A DNA stretch of 64,000 nt from JAAZMI01 sp050948785 (GTDB lineage: Bacteria; Bacillota; Dethiobacteria; DTU022; UBA8154): contig JBMNEM010000010.1 of NCBI GenBank assembly GCA_050948785.1, forward strand, positions 1 to 64,000. The letters run 5' to 3'. Numbering within the stretch: position 1 is the first letter of the stretch; every line of letters starts with the position of its first letter. The notes below the pieces were generated by a model. The model saw only the letters and a list, made by a program, of their open reading frames with translations. It did not search any database and was not told the origin of the DNA. The position numbers were made by a program, and so were the translations under genes. This document shows positions 35,939 through 44,271 of this stretch, piece by piece.

Positions 35939-36952
35939 ATGGGGAAAGCCGAGAACAGTATTAAAAAACAGATCTGCCCTTTTCTGGCTCCAAAAATCCG
36001 CTCCATTATCGAAAGATTGCCGTTGGAAATTTTAAATAAAACAGAAGAAATACGTTTAAGGCATTCCCAGCCCTTGATTATTTACTGGGCAGGGGGTGAG
36101 TCCTATTTAGGGGAAAGGGGGCCTGTTCTTACAGCCGGAGAAGCTTATCTGGTTTTTAGCGAAGATCTGGAAAAGACGCTGGAACTAATCAGCAGTTACT
36201 CCCTCTACGCTTTTGAGGAGGAGCTGAAGCAGGGTTATTTGACCCTTCCCGGTGGGCATCGCGTTGGATTGGCCGGGAGGGCGGTGCTGGAGAAAGGCAG
36301 GATAAAAATATTACGGGATATCAGCTCGCTCAATTTCCGTGTGGCACGCCAGATTAGAGGGGCAGGAGAAAAAGTGCTCGGTTTTTTGTTTGATCGGCGA
36401 ACTTGCCGTGTTTATCATACTTTGGTTATTTCTCCTCCTCAGGGGGGAAAGACAACGCTGCTCAGGGATTTGGCCCGGTTGATTAGCGATGGTGCCGGAA
36501 TTTTGGGCCAGGTCGGGAAAAAAGTTGGTATCGTCGATGAGCGTTCGGAAATTGCGGGTTGTTTCCAGGGAGTTCCGCAGTTGGATATCGGCACGAGAAC
36601 AGATGTCCTGGATGCTTGTCCCAAGGCGGAGGGGATTATGCTCATGCTGCGTTCCCTTTCGCCGCAGGTGATTATTACAGATGAGATTGGCAGGGCAGAA
36701 GATGTACAGGCCATTGCCGAAGCTGTCTCTGCCGGGGTATCCGTTATTGCTTCCGTGCATGGCTCCTCACTGGAGGAGATCTGCCAGCGGCCGGTTCTGG
36801 GAGATTTATTACAAAAGAATTTTTTTGAACGACTGATTTTCCTGAGTAACAGCAGGGGACCGGGGACTTTGGAAATGATCATCGAGGGAGAAAGGGGATT
36901 ACCTCTTTATTCTGCTCGTTACGGGGGTGAAGGGCCAAAAGATGTACCTTAA
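35939..36952 (+). CDS. spoIIIAA: Stage III sporulation protein AA
   Basis: 337-aa ATPase related to secretion ATPases, part of the mother-cell side of the SpoIIIA-SpoIIQ channel that supports forespore gene expression after engulfment. Walker A is SPPQGGKTTLLRDLARL; GIVDERSEIAGCF and VIITDEIGRAED are further SpoIIIAA signatures. ATG 35939 is chosen because AAAGGGG lies 7 nt upstream; ATG 35900 is possible. First gene of a complete eight-gene operon; it overlaps spoIIIAB. Confidence 0.95.
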   Translation: MGKAENSIKKQICPFLAPKIRSIIERLPLEILNKTEEIRLRHSQPLIIYWAGGESYLGERGPVLTAGEAYLVFSEDLEKTLELISSYSLYAFEEELKQGYLTLPGGHRVGLAGRAVLEKGRIKILRDISSLNFRVARQIRGAGEKVLGFLFDRRTCRVYHTLVISPPQGGKTTLLRDLARLISDGAGILGQVGKKVGIVDERSEIAGCFQGVPQLDIGTRTDVLDACPKAEGIMLMLRSLSPQVIITDEIGRAEDVQAIAEAVSAGVSVIASVHGSSLEEICQRPVLGDLLQKNFFERLIFLSNSRGPGTLEMIIEGERGLPLYSARYGGEGPKDVP

Positions 36953-37463
36953 ATGTTTGGGGGCGGCTTTGATTATATCTGCTGCATATTTCTATGGAAA
37001 TAATATTTCTTCCCTATATCGGAACCGTGTTTATCAGCTGGAAGAACTTTTGGTCGGGTTGGAAATGTTCTTTACGGAGGTAAATTATGGTCTTACCCCT
37101 TTGCCGCGGGCTTTTATGAACATCGGAGCAAAGCTGAGGGAACCTGTGGGGGCCATCTTTCGTGATGCGGCCGGGGAAATGCAAAAAAGCGGGGGGTTAA
37201 GTGCCAGGGAATGCTGGCAAAATGCTTTGGGAAACAGCTCTGTTTTGCTGGCCCTTTCTTCCGAAAACCTGAAGTTGTTGGAAAGGTTGGGACTGGTCTG
37301 GGGGAAAGGTGATAAAAATGATCAACTGCGGCAAATTGCTTTAATCCAGGAATTATTGAGACAGGCTCTCCGTGAGGCACAGGATGAACTGCAGAGGAAT
37401 GATAAAATCTGGAAGTACCTGGGGTTGCTGGGCGGCGCAACTCTTGTCATTTTTCTTCTCTAG
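36942..37463 (+). CDS. spoIIIAB: Stage III sporulation protein AB
   Basis: 173-aa membrane protein. An N-terminal helix (about 4-22), a GspF-like helical domain (YRNRVYQLEELLVGLEMFFT) and a C-terminal helix are visible. It is the platform-like partner of SpoIIIAA. ATG 36942 follows AAGGG and overlaps the spoIIIAA end by 11 bases, indicating translational coupling. Confidence 0.92.
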   Translation: MYLKCLGAALIISAAYFYGNNISSLYRNRVYQLEELLVGLEMFFTEVNYGLTPLPRAFMNIGAKLREPVGAIFRDAAGEMQKSGGLSARECWQNALGNSSVLLALSSENLKLLERLGLVWGKGDKNDQLRQIALIQELLRQALREAQDELQRNDKIWKYLGLLGGATLVIFLL

Positions 37464-37526
37464 AGACCAGGCAATTAGCCTTGGCGGATAACGGGTATGG
37501 CTTTACACGGGGAAAGGGGTTTGAAA

Positions 37527-37733
37527 ATGCATGTCTTAAGGGTTGATCTCCTTTTTCAGATCGCCGGAATTGGAATTTTTATTTCAGTTTTGAATATTGT
37601 CCTTAAACAAGCTGATAAAGAAGAGCAGGCTCAAATGCTTACACTGGTAGGTGTTGTAATTGTCCTTTTGCTGGTTTTACAGCTGTTGGGGGATCTTTTC
37701 ACTAGTATCCGCAATATTTTTAATTTATATTAA
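37527..37733 (+). CDS. spoIIIAC: Stage III sporulation protein AC
   Basis: 68-aa membrane protein, the same length as the Bacillus subtilis protein, with two helices (LFQIAGIGIFISVLNIVLK and TLVGVVIVLLLVLQLLGDLF). ATG 37527 follows GGGGAAAGGGG; an upstream start at 37497 would add ten residues without homology. Component of the SpoIIIA channel complex. Confidence 0.94.
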   Translation: MHVLRVDLLFQIAGIGIFISVLNIVLKQADKEEQAQMLTLVGVVIVLLLVLQLLGDLFTSIRNIFNLY

Positions 37734-37747
37734 GTGGGTGTTCCTCT

Positions 37748-38134
37748 GTGGAAATTGCGCAAGTTATGGTATTTGGGGTGATCGCTACAATTTTTATCCT
37801 CTTTATTCGTCAAAGCCGGCCCGATCTGGCTCAATTGCTTTCTGTCGGTGTAGGTGTAATTATCGTTATTTATGTTCTTGGATATTTGAGAATGATTATT
37901 GATGTGATTACCGATCTGGCCCTGCAAGCCGAAATAAATACTGTTTTTTTAAGGATTCTTATGCGCGTAATTGGTGTAGCTTATCTGGCAGAATTCGGTG
38001 CTCAGGTTTGCAAGGATGCGGGAGAGGTTAATATCGCGGCCAAGATTGAATTTGCCGGAAAAATCCTTATTTTAATCATGGCTGTACCAATTCTTGTAGC
38101 TATTCTGGAGGGAATTATTAATTTTATACCATAG
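37748..38134 (+). CDS. spoIIIAD: Stage III sporulation protein AD
   Basis: 128-aa integral membrane protein with four hydrophobic segments and the family stretch ILMRVIGVAYLAEFGAQVCK. GTG start. It lies 14 bp after spoIIIAC within the operon. Confidence 0.93.
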   Translation: MEIAQVMVFGVIATIFILFIRQSRPDLAQLLSVGVGVIIVIYVLGYLRMIIDVITDLALQAEINTVFLRILMRVIGVAYLAEFGAQVCKDAGEVNIAAKIEFAGKILILIMAVPILVAILEGIINFIP

Positions 38135-38163
38135 ATAAAATACGGAGGCAGGGTTACAACAGG

Positions 38164-39372
38164 ATGGTTCGTCAAAGATTTTCACTAAAAAGGGTGCTCC
38201 TGGTCTTTATTATGGCATTATTTATCTGGACATCCCCTGGGGAAGTTATGGCTGCAGAGGAAGTCCGGACAACTGTTTTCATCACAGGGGAAAATGAAAA
38301 CGAAAATCTTCCGCCCCTGGAGGGATGGGAACAGGTGGAAAAATACTGGTATGAACTGGAAGAAGAGATGGGCGAATTTTTACCTTCCTGGAATATTAGG
38401 GATATCTGGAAAAATGAGGGAAGGGGGATTGTTCCCTTCAGGGAGTTATGCACAGGGCTGGGCCGGTATCTATTTGCAGAGGTAATTACCAATCTGGGCC
38501 TGCTCGGACAGCTCCTTTTCCTGGCGGTAGCTGCCGCTCTTTTAAAAAGCCTGCAGGGAGCTTTCAGTCATGAAGAAGTAGCCCGGTTGACAGAGGCTGT
38601 TGCTTTTTTTGTGCTCTTGGGGCTGGCCATGAAAAGTTTTACAATCGTTGTGGAAACTGGAAAAAACACGTTGGAAGGCATGGTAAATTTTATGCTCGCC
38701 CTCCTTCCTGTTTTATTTACTTTGATGGCTTCCCTTGGCCACATTGCCTCGGTCAGCCTTTTTCACCCTTTGATTATCTTTGCCGTTAATTTTACTGCCT
38801 CTCTAATAAGCAATATAATTTTTCCCCTGATTTTTTTTGCGACCATCCTTTACCTGATGAACCACTTTTCCCCGCATTTTAAGATTAACCGCCTTGCCGA
38901 TCTTTTTCGGGATATCAGTATCTTTGGATTGGGGCTTTTGTTAACCCTTTTTATCGGTTTTATGGCTATTCAGGGAGTGGCCGGGGGTATTGGAGATGCA
39001 CTGACGCTAAAAACAGCCAAATTTATGACCGGCACTTTTATCCCGGTAGTGGGGGGTATGCTTGCTGATGCGGTGGAAACCGTCCTCGGATATTCCCTGT
39101 TAATCAAAAACAGTGCAACTATTGTCGGCCTGGTAATCTTGGCCTTGATTACAGTTTTTCCCCTGCTGAAAATCCTGGCTGTGATTAGCATCTATAAAAT
39201 TTGTAGTGCGTTAATTCAACCTCTGGGGGAAACCACCTTGGGGGAAGCCCTCCAGACCATGAGTAAATGCCTTACATTGATTTTTGCTGCGGTAGCTACA
39301 GTGGCCCTGGCTTTTTTTATTGGTATCGCCATTATTATAGGTGCCAGTAATGCCACAGTCATGCTGCGCTAA
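38164..39372 (+). CDS. spoIIIAE: Stage III sporulation protein AE
   Basis: 402-aa polytopic membrane protein. A signal peptide-like N-terminus (about 10-28) precedes an outer domain, then about seven helices, with MNHFSPHFKINRLADLFRD and TLKTAKFMTGTFIPVVGGML as family segments. It is the largest membrane subunit of the SpoIIIA channel. Normal length. Confidence 0.93.
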   Translation: MVRQRFSLKRVLLVFIMALFIWTSPGEVMAAEEVRTTVFITGENENENLPPLEGWEQVEKYWYELEEEMGEFLPSWNIRDIWKNEGRGIVPFRELCTGLGRYLFAEVITNLGLLGQLLFLAVAAALLKSLQGAFSHEEVARLTEAVAFFVLLGLAMKSFTIVVETGKNTLEGMVNFMLALLPVLFTLMASLGHIASVSLFHPLIIFAVNFTASLISNIIFPLIFFATILYLMNHFSPHFKINRLADLFRDISIFGLGLLLTLFIGFMAIQGVAGGIGDALTLKTAKFMTGTFIPVVGGMLADAVETVLGYSLLIKNSATIVGLVILALITVFPLLKILAVISIYKICSALIQPLGETTLGEALQTMSKCLTLIFAAVATVALAFFIGIAIIIGASNATVMLR

Positions 39373-39482
39373 GGTTGGCCACAGGAGGTTGCCAGACAGC
39401 CACAGACGCAGAACAGCCACAAGGACCGTCCCCGCGGCTGGCCCGGGGATTTTAAAGTACGACTGGGGGGAAGGTGAAAGTG

Positions 39483-40157
39483 ATGGAAACAATCGGAAAC
39501 CTCATTCGTTATATTGTCATTCTTATTTTCATCAGTACTCTTTTGGAGATGATCTTGCCTCAAGGGGTTTTTCGCCGTTATTTGCGGATGTTGATTGGAA
39601 TATTGCTGATCTTTACGCTAATTACTCCCTTACAAAAAATTATGCGTATTGCGCCGTATTGGGAAATTCCACCCTTGATAAACGGTATGGAAAATGAGAG
39701 TACAGGAGAACTGGAGACAATTCTTGGCCGTGGTGAGGAGCTGTACAGGGAAAAAATGAAAAGTGCTTTGGAGGATTATCAGGCCAGAGTATTCGATTTA
39801 TTGGAAAACGAACTTGCCCGGGAATTTAAGCAAAAATTGCTTCATCTCCAGGTTACAACAGAAGATGACCCTGACAGTAAGGAATTTGGTATGCTTAAAC
39901 ACATTTATGCGGTGGTCAGGGAACAGGAGCTTGTTCCTGATGTCGACCCCCCCGGCAGCTTGGAAGAAATCAATGTTTCCGTAGAGGTGGCCTCCCAGAA
40001 TGGAGAAGCTTCCGGAAAGAATGGTAAGCCGGAAAATATGGACAAAAACTTTATTCCCGCAGGTACCAACGGGAACAAAGTTACAGAGATTGAAAGATAT
40101 CTGGCTGCTTATTTTCGGCTTTCCCCTGAAAATGTTGAAGTTGAAATTTTGCCTTAA
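39483..40157 (+). CDS. spoIIIAF: Stage III sporulation protein AF
   Basis: 224-aa protein with two N-terminal helices (LIRYIVILIFISTLLEMILP and LRMLIGILLIFTLITPLQ) and an outer C-terminal domain ending in the ring-building-motif-like region. ATG 39483 is 8 nt after GGGGGGAAGG; GTG 39474 and 39480 are alternatives. The 110-bp gap before it holds no separate gene. Confidence 0.9.
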   Translation: METIGNLIRYIVILIFISTLLEMILPQGVFRRYLRMLIGILLIFTLITPLQKIMRIAPYWEIPPLINGMENESTGELETILGRGEELYREKMKSALEDYQARVFDLLENELAREFKQKLLHLQVTTEDDPDSKEFGMLKHIYAVVREQELVPDVDPPGSLEEINVSVEVASQNGEASGKNGKPENMDKNFIPAGTNGNKVTEIERYLAAYFRLSPENVEVEILP

Positions 40158-40169
40158 GAGGTGGGGAAA

Positions 40170-40802
40170 ATGTTTAATGAAAAGTCCAAAAATACTGCGC
40201 TTGATTTTCTCAAAGATTTCTTTATGGGAAAAAATTTAGGAGGTAAAAGAAAGGGTTATTTTCTATTATCTTTACTTCTTTTGGGGATAATATTAATGTT
40301 TGCCAGCTCCCTTTTTACACCGTTAAAAAAAATACCTTCTTCTAACCAGAGTCCCAGGGAAAAAACAGAGGATTTGTATGTAGTTGTAAATACATACGAA
40401 AAAGATTTAAGCCGATCATTACAGCAAGTCCTGGAGCATATAGATGGGATTAGTCAGGTACAAGTATTTATCAATTTTGCCGGCAGTAAAGAATCAACTT
40501 TTGGCCTCACCCATGAAGAAAACAGCAAACAGACGACAGAGAGCGATCGGGAAGGGGGCCGGCGGGAAATCCTGGAAAATAACCGTAAAGAAAATTATGT
40601 TTTGTTACGGGAACCAGGAGGAGGGGAAAAACCTCTGCTGTTGAGTGAGAGTATGCCCCGGATCACAGGGGTGCTGGTAGTGGCTCAAGGGGCGGAAAAC
40701 AGTTTTCTGCGTTTAAAGGTGGTACGTGCTATCCAGAGCGTTCTGAATTTGCCTGTGCATAGAATAGCCGTTTTACCACTTGGCGAAGACCAAAAAAGAT
40801 AA
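40170..40802 (+). CDS. spoIIIAG: Stage III sporulation protein AG
   Basis: 210-aa protein with a cytosolic N-terminus, one helix (YFLLSLLLLGIILMFASSLF) and a ring-building domain like type III secretion ring proteins (LEHIDGISQVQVFINFAGS, and VLVVAQGAENSFLRLKVVRA). It is known to form a large ring in the intermembrane space. ATG 40170 follows GAGGTGGGG. Confidence 0.93.
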   Translation: MFNEKSKNTALDFLKDFFMGKNLGGKRKGYFLLSLLLLGIILMFASSLFTPLKKIPSSNQSPREKTEDLYVVVNTYEKDLSRSLQQVLEHIDGISQVQVFINFAGSKESTFGLTHEENSKQTTESDREGGRREILENNRKENYVLLREPGGGEKPLLLSESMPRITGVLVVAQGAENSFLRLKVVRAIQSVLNLPVHRIAVLPLGEDQKR

Positions 40803-40823
40803 AAGGTGGTGAGCCATAAAACG

Positions 40824-41354
40824 ATGAACAGGAAAATGATTTGGGTTTTTAGTATATTTTTAGTGGCAATTGTTACATATGTATTTTTAACCGGGGTAGA
40901 AAAAGAAATGAGCAGGATTGAAATAACACCTGACGAGGAGATGTTTCAGCCCTTACTCTCCGAGGATCTCTCCGATGATCCGGAGCAATGGAAATTTGAT
41001 GATCCCCAGGCGTTTTTTGTGGAGTATCGCCTGGAAAGAGACCGGGTGCGGGGCCAGGAAATGGAGATGCTCAACGAAATGATCAATAATCCCCAGGTAG
41101 GGGCAGAGGCAAGGCTTGAAGCGGAACAACAGCTTTTACATTTGGTCAATCTGATGGAAAAAGAGCTGATTGTTGAAAATATGCTTAAAGCCCAGGGATA
41201 TAAAGATGCTCTTTTGTTTTCCCGCCGAAAAGGTACAACTGTCATGATCGAAGCGGAAAAACTGGATGCAGAGGATTTTTTAAGAATAGCGGAAATGGTC
41301 GCCGCCACGATCGAGATTTCCAGGGAGGAGGTGCAAGTAATACAACATAAATAG
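40824..41354 (+). CDS. spoIIIAH: Stage III sporulation protein AH
   Basis: 176-aa bitopic protein: a helix at about 6-24 (IWVFSIFLVAIVTYVFL), a charged linker, and a ring-building domain that binds SpoIIQ of the forespore across the septum. The start may also be GTG 40806 or 40809, which lie closer to AAAAGG. Last gene of the operon. Confidence 0.92.
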   Translation: MNRKMIWVFSIFLVAIVTYVFLTGVEKEMSRIEITPDEEMFQPLLSEDLSDDPEQWKFDDPQAFFVEYRLERDRVRGQEMEMLNEMINNPQVGAEARLEAEQQLLHLVNLMEKELIVENMLKAQGYKDALLFSRRKGTTVMIEAEKLDAEDFLRIAEMVAATIEISREEVQVIQHK

Positions 41355-41420
41355 GCAAATAACCTTTGATCCTCCCCATAGCAAAAACCGGGGATATTAT
41401 GCTGCTTTGAGTAAATTTAT

Positions 41421-41450
41421 TTGAAAAAAGGTGTTATTATTTGGTATAAT
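41421..41450 (+). promoter_or_regulatory. Sigma-A promoter of the asp23 operon
   Basis: TTGAAA (41421-41426), an 18-nt spacer and a perfect TATAAT (41445-41450). It lies about 50 bp before the asp23 start and separates the sporulation operon from the housekeeping operon. Confidence 0.7.
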
Positions 41451-41502
41451 AAACTTAAGTTTTTATTGTTATTAAAGCCTAAAAATGATGAGGAGGTAAA
41501 AA

Positions 41503-41889
41503 ATGACTGAAAACCGTGATCTTCCTTCTGAATTAGGGACGATTCGTATTGCCGATGAGGTTGTCTCAATTATTTCCGGGTTGGCAGCTACAGAAATAGA
41601 TGGCGTGGCCAGTATGAGTGGAGGCATAGCCGGCGGTATTGCGGAAGCCTTGGGGCGTAAAAATTTGTCCAAGGGGGTAAAAGTGGAGGTTGGAGAAGAA
41701 GAAGCCTCGATCGATTTATTCATGATTGTCCGCTATGGTTCCCGCATACCTGATGTGGCCTGGAAGGTCCAGGAAAATGTTAAAAAAGCAGTTGAAAATA
41801 TGACGGGTTTAAAAGTTGTCAAAGTAAATGTTCACGTCCAGGGAGTAAATTTTCCACAACAAAAGACAGAAGAGGAAGGGACGAAGTAG
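41503..41889 (+). CDS. Asp23/Gls24 family envelope stress protein
   Basis: 128-aa Asp23-family protein. Signature parts are GTIRIADEVVSIISGLAATE, IDGVASMSG and VPDVAWKVQENVKKAVENMTG-like sequence, ending in VNVHVQGVNF. Family members coat the inner membrane face through AmaP, encoded next door. GAGGAGG precedes ATG. Confidence 0.92.
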   Translation: MTENRDLPSELGTIRIADEVVSIISGLAATEIDGVASMSGGIAGGIAEALGRKNLSKGVKVEVGEEEASIDLFMIVRYGSRIPDVAWKVQENVKKAVENMTGLKVVKVNVHVQGVNFPQQKTEEEGTK

Positions 41890-41899
41890 CACTGTCTGG

Positions 41900-41942
41900 G
41901 CTAACCTCCTGTACAAATTTTTTAACAGGGGGTTAGCTTTTC
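41900..41942 (+). terminator. Intercistronic hairpin with T-run between asp23 and amaP
   Basis: GCTAACCTCCTGT (41900-41912) pairs almost perfectly with ACAGGGGGTTAGC (41925-41937), followed by four Ts. It would set a higher level of Asp23 than of the membrane anchor AmaP by partial termination. Confidence 0.65.
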
Positions 41943-41971
41943 CTGCTTGGTGAAAGGAGACTGGTTTTTCT

Positions 41972-42511
41972 ATGGGAAAGGGAAGGCGCATTATCCTGGC
42001 TATCCTGGGGATCAGCGGCGTTTTGTGCGGGCTTTTTCTCATCCCGATTACACTAGGGTACTTTACAGCGGAACTGTTCTTTTTTGTTAACCGGCTTACC
42101 GGTGATTTACGCTATACTGTCCTGGGTTTTCTGCTCCTCGCTGTCGGGATTATTTTCCTTCTTTTTTCTGCACAGGGCAGTAAAAAGAAGGAAAACGGTA
42201 GTATTGTCAATTTTACAGAGATTGGAGAGATCCGCATTTCCTTTCGGGCAATTGAAAATATGGTTTTGACTGCGTCCCGTAAAATCAAAGGTATCCGGGA
42301 AGTAAATACACGTATTAATTTTACGGAGCAGGGCCTGATTATTTATCTACGCATCCGTGTTATTCCTGATATTCCTATTCCTGCTCTGGTAAGCGAACTG
42401 CAACAAAAAATTCGTGAGTATGTTCAGGAGATCAGCGGGGCAAGTGTAGCCGAGGTAAAGGTTTTGGTGGAAAATATCGCCCAGGAAAAAATAGAAAAAA
42501 ATGTCCGTTGA
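41972..42511 (+). CDS. amaP: Alkaline shock response membrane anchor protein AmaP
   Basis: 179-aa protein with two N-terminal helices (about 8-36 and 47-66) and a cytosolic Asp23-like domain (FTEIGEIRISFRAIENMVL, INFTEQGLIIYLRIRVIPDI). It anchors Asp23 to the membrane. Its stop overlaps the ribosome site of the DUF2273 gene. Confidence 0.9.
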   Translation: MGKGRRIILAILGISGVLCGLFLIPITLGYFTAELFFFVNRLTGDLRYTVLGFLLLAVGIIFLLFSAQGSKKKENGSIVNFTEIGEIRISFRAIENMVLTASRKIKGIREVNTRINFTEQGLIIYLRIRVIPDIPIPALVSELQQKIREYVQEISGASVAEVKVLVENIAQEKIEKNVR

Positions 42512-42521
42512 GGGTGTGAAC

Positions 42522-42752
42522 ATGTTGGATGAGAATAATTTTTTTTCGCTGATTAACGAAAACCTTGGCAAAATATTGGGCGGTTTTCTGGGTTTGTTGG
42601 TGGCCATAATAATTATGATCTTTGGCTTTTGGCGGGGGCTTTTTATTTTTCTCTGTATTGGGGCCGGGGTTTATCTTGGTGCCCGGGCAGAAAAAAACCA
42701 AGGTTTACGGAAATTTTTGGAGGGGCTTTGGTTTAGACGTGAACGTTTCTGA
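42522..42752 (+). CDS. DUF2273 small membrane protein
   Basis: 76-aa membrane protein with two helices (KILGGFLGLLVAIIIMIFGF and WRGLFIFLCIGAGVYLGAR), the DUF2273 pattern. It usually accompanies amaP and asp23, as here. ATG 42522 follows GAGGGTG; the upstream in-frame ATG 42501 lies within amaP and has no good ribosome site. Confidence 0.88.
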   Translation: MLDENNFFSLINENLGKILGGFLGLLVAIIIMIFGFWRGLFIFLCIGAGVYLGARAEKNQGLRKFLEGLWFRRERF

Positions 42753-42856
42753 CTTTCAAAATTTCCCCGAAAAGGCCTTTTGTTAAACCTGATGCCGGAT
42801 CATCCTTTAGGTTTTTGTGTACTTAAAACTACTTACCCTGGAAAGGGGTACAGGCT

Positions 42857-43285
42857 TTGAAAAGAAGGTTGCCCAGGGAGTATGCCTTTAAAATACTTTT
42901 TATGATTGATGTCGGTAAGAACGAATCCGAAAGTGCCCTTTGTTATCTTCTTGATAATATTGGTTTTTCTGCCCAGGAAGAATCTTTTTGTACATCGTTG
43001 GTTGAAGGGGTCTTGAAAAAAAGGGAGGAGCTGGATAAAACACTTTCCCTGTACCTGATCAACTGGCAATTTGATCGCTTGGCGGCAGTGATTCGTAATA
43101 TACTGCGCCTGGCTCTCTATGAAATGCTCTATCTGGATGATATTCCTCCGGCCGTGGCGATTAATGAGGCTATAGAGTTAGCCAAGGCTTACCAGGATGA
43201 AGAGGCGGCACGCTTTGTCAACGGCATACTGGATAGCATTCGGAAAAACAGCAGAGGTCAAGAAACAAACCCTTCCCGCCCGTAA
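42857..43285 (+). CDS. nusB: Transcription antitermination factor NusB
   Basis: 142-aa all-helical NusB, part of the rRNA antitermination complex. The start region RRLPREYAFKILFMID and the end IPPAVAINEAIELAKAYQ with FVNGILDSIRK are diagnostic. TTG start, 8 nt after AAAGGGG. It sits between the asp23 operon and nfnAB, its usual neighbourhood in Clostridia. Confidence 0.94.
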   Translation: MKRRLPREYAFKILFMIDVGKNESESALCYLLDNIGFSAQEESFCTSLVEGVLKKREELDKTLSLYLINWQFDRLAAVIRNILRLALYEMLYLDDIPPAVAINEAIELAKAYQDEEAARFVNGILDSIRKNSRGQETNPSRP

Positions 43286-43422
43286 AAAAGTTAGTTTTTC
43301 TTGTTGTGGGAATATTCTGTATTGATAAATATTACTTTTCGTCGCTTCTGGAAAAGGACTTTTTTGTAATCATGGCGAACTTAATCGTTAAAAAAGGACA
43401 TTGTAAGGGAGGTAGGTTTTAT

Positions 43423-44271
43423 ATGTTCAAAATAGTTAAAAAGAAAGTTTTGGCCGATGTATCCAAGCTTATGGAAGTTGAGGCACCACTTGTAGCACGT
43501 AAAGCGCAGCCCGGGCAGTTTATTATCCTGCGGGTCCATGACAACGGTGAAAGAATCCCTCTAACCATCGCAGATAGTGATAAGGAAAAAGGAACAATTA
43601 CGATCATCTTCCAGGAGGTTGGAAAAACCACCATGGAACTGGGGGCCCTTGAGGAAGGAGATTATTTAAGTGATTTTGTCGGGCCGCTGGGCCAGGCCAT
43701 GGAACTGCCGACCACAGGCCGGGTAATTGCTGTGGGTGGCGGGGTGGGAATTGCCCCGGTTTACCCGAAAGTAAAAGCATTCCATGAGGCGGGTATGGAA
43801 GTCATCTCCATTATTGGGGCACGGACAGCCGATCTTCTCATTCTGGAGGATGAAATGCGGGCTGTCAGCAAGGAGCTTCATGTTTGTACAGACGATGGAA
43901 CAAAAGGACATCATGGTTTTGTTTCTGATATCCTGCAAAAAATGCTCGATGACAAAAGCCAGAAAATAGATGAAATTATTGCTGTTGGGCCACTTCCAAT
44001 GATGCGAGCCGTTGCCAATCAGACAAAGCCCTATGGTGTTAAAACCCTGGTTAGTTTAAACCCCATTATGGTTGATGGGACAGGTATGTGTGGATGTTGT
44101 CGCGTGACAGTCGGTGGTGAAACAAAGTTTACCTGTGTTGACGGTCCTGTTTTTGATGCACACCAAGTTGACTTTGAGGAGCTGACACGTCGTGGGCAGA
44201 TGTATCTGCAAGAAGAAAAAGTGGCTTTAGAAAAATATGAACATGAATGCAGATGTGGAGGTGGGTGCTAA
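43423..44271 (+). CDS. nfnA: NfnA-type subunit: NADH-dependent ferredoxin:NADP+ oxidoreductase, FAD/[2Fe-2S] subunit
   Basis: 282-aa ferredoxin reductase-like subunit (also annotated sulfide/dihydroorotate dehydrogenase-like). FAD-binding RIPLTIAD, NAD-binding AVGGGVGIAPVYPKVKA, and the [2Fe-2S] cluster motif GTGMCGCCRVTVGG plus KFTCVDGPVFDAHQVDF near the C-terminus. With NfnB it forms the electron-bifurcating transhydrogenase that couples NADH, ferredoxin and NADP+ in anaerobes. ATG 43423 is chosen because GGGAGGT precedes it; an in-frame start at 43306 has no homology. Stop and the next ATG overlap (TAATG). Confidence 0.92.
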   Translation: MFKIVKKKVLADVSKLMEVEAPLVARKAQPGQFIILRVHDNGERIPLTIADSDKEKGTITIIFQEVGKTTMELGALEEGDYLSDFVGPLGQAMELPTTGRVIAVGGGVGIAPVYPKVKAFHEAGMEVISIIGARTADLLILEDEMRAVSKELHVCTDDGTKGHHGFVSDILQKMLDDKSQKIDEIIAVGPLPMMRAVANQTKPYGVKTLVSLNPIMVDGTGMCGCCRVTVGGETKFTCVDGPVFDAHQVDFEELTRRGQMYLQEEKVALEKYEHECRCGGGC

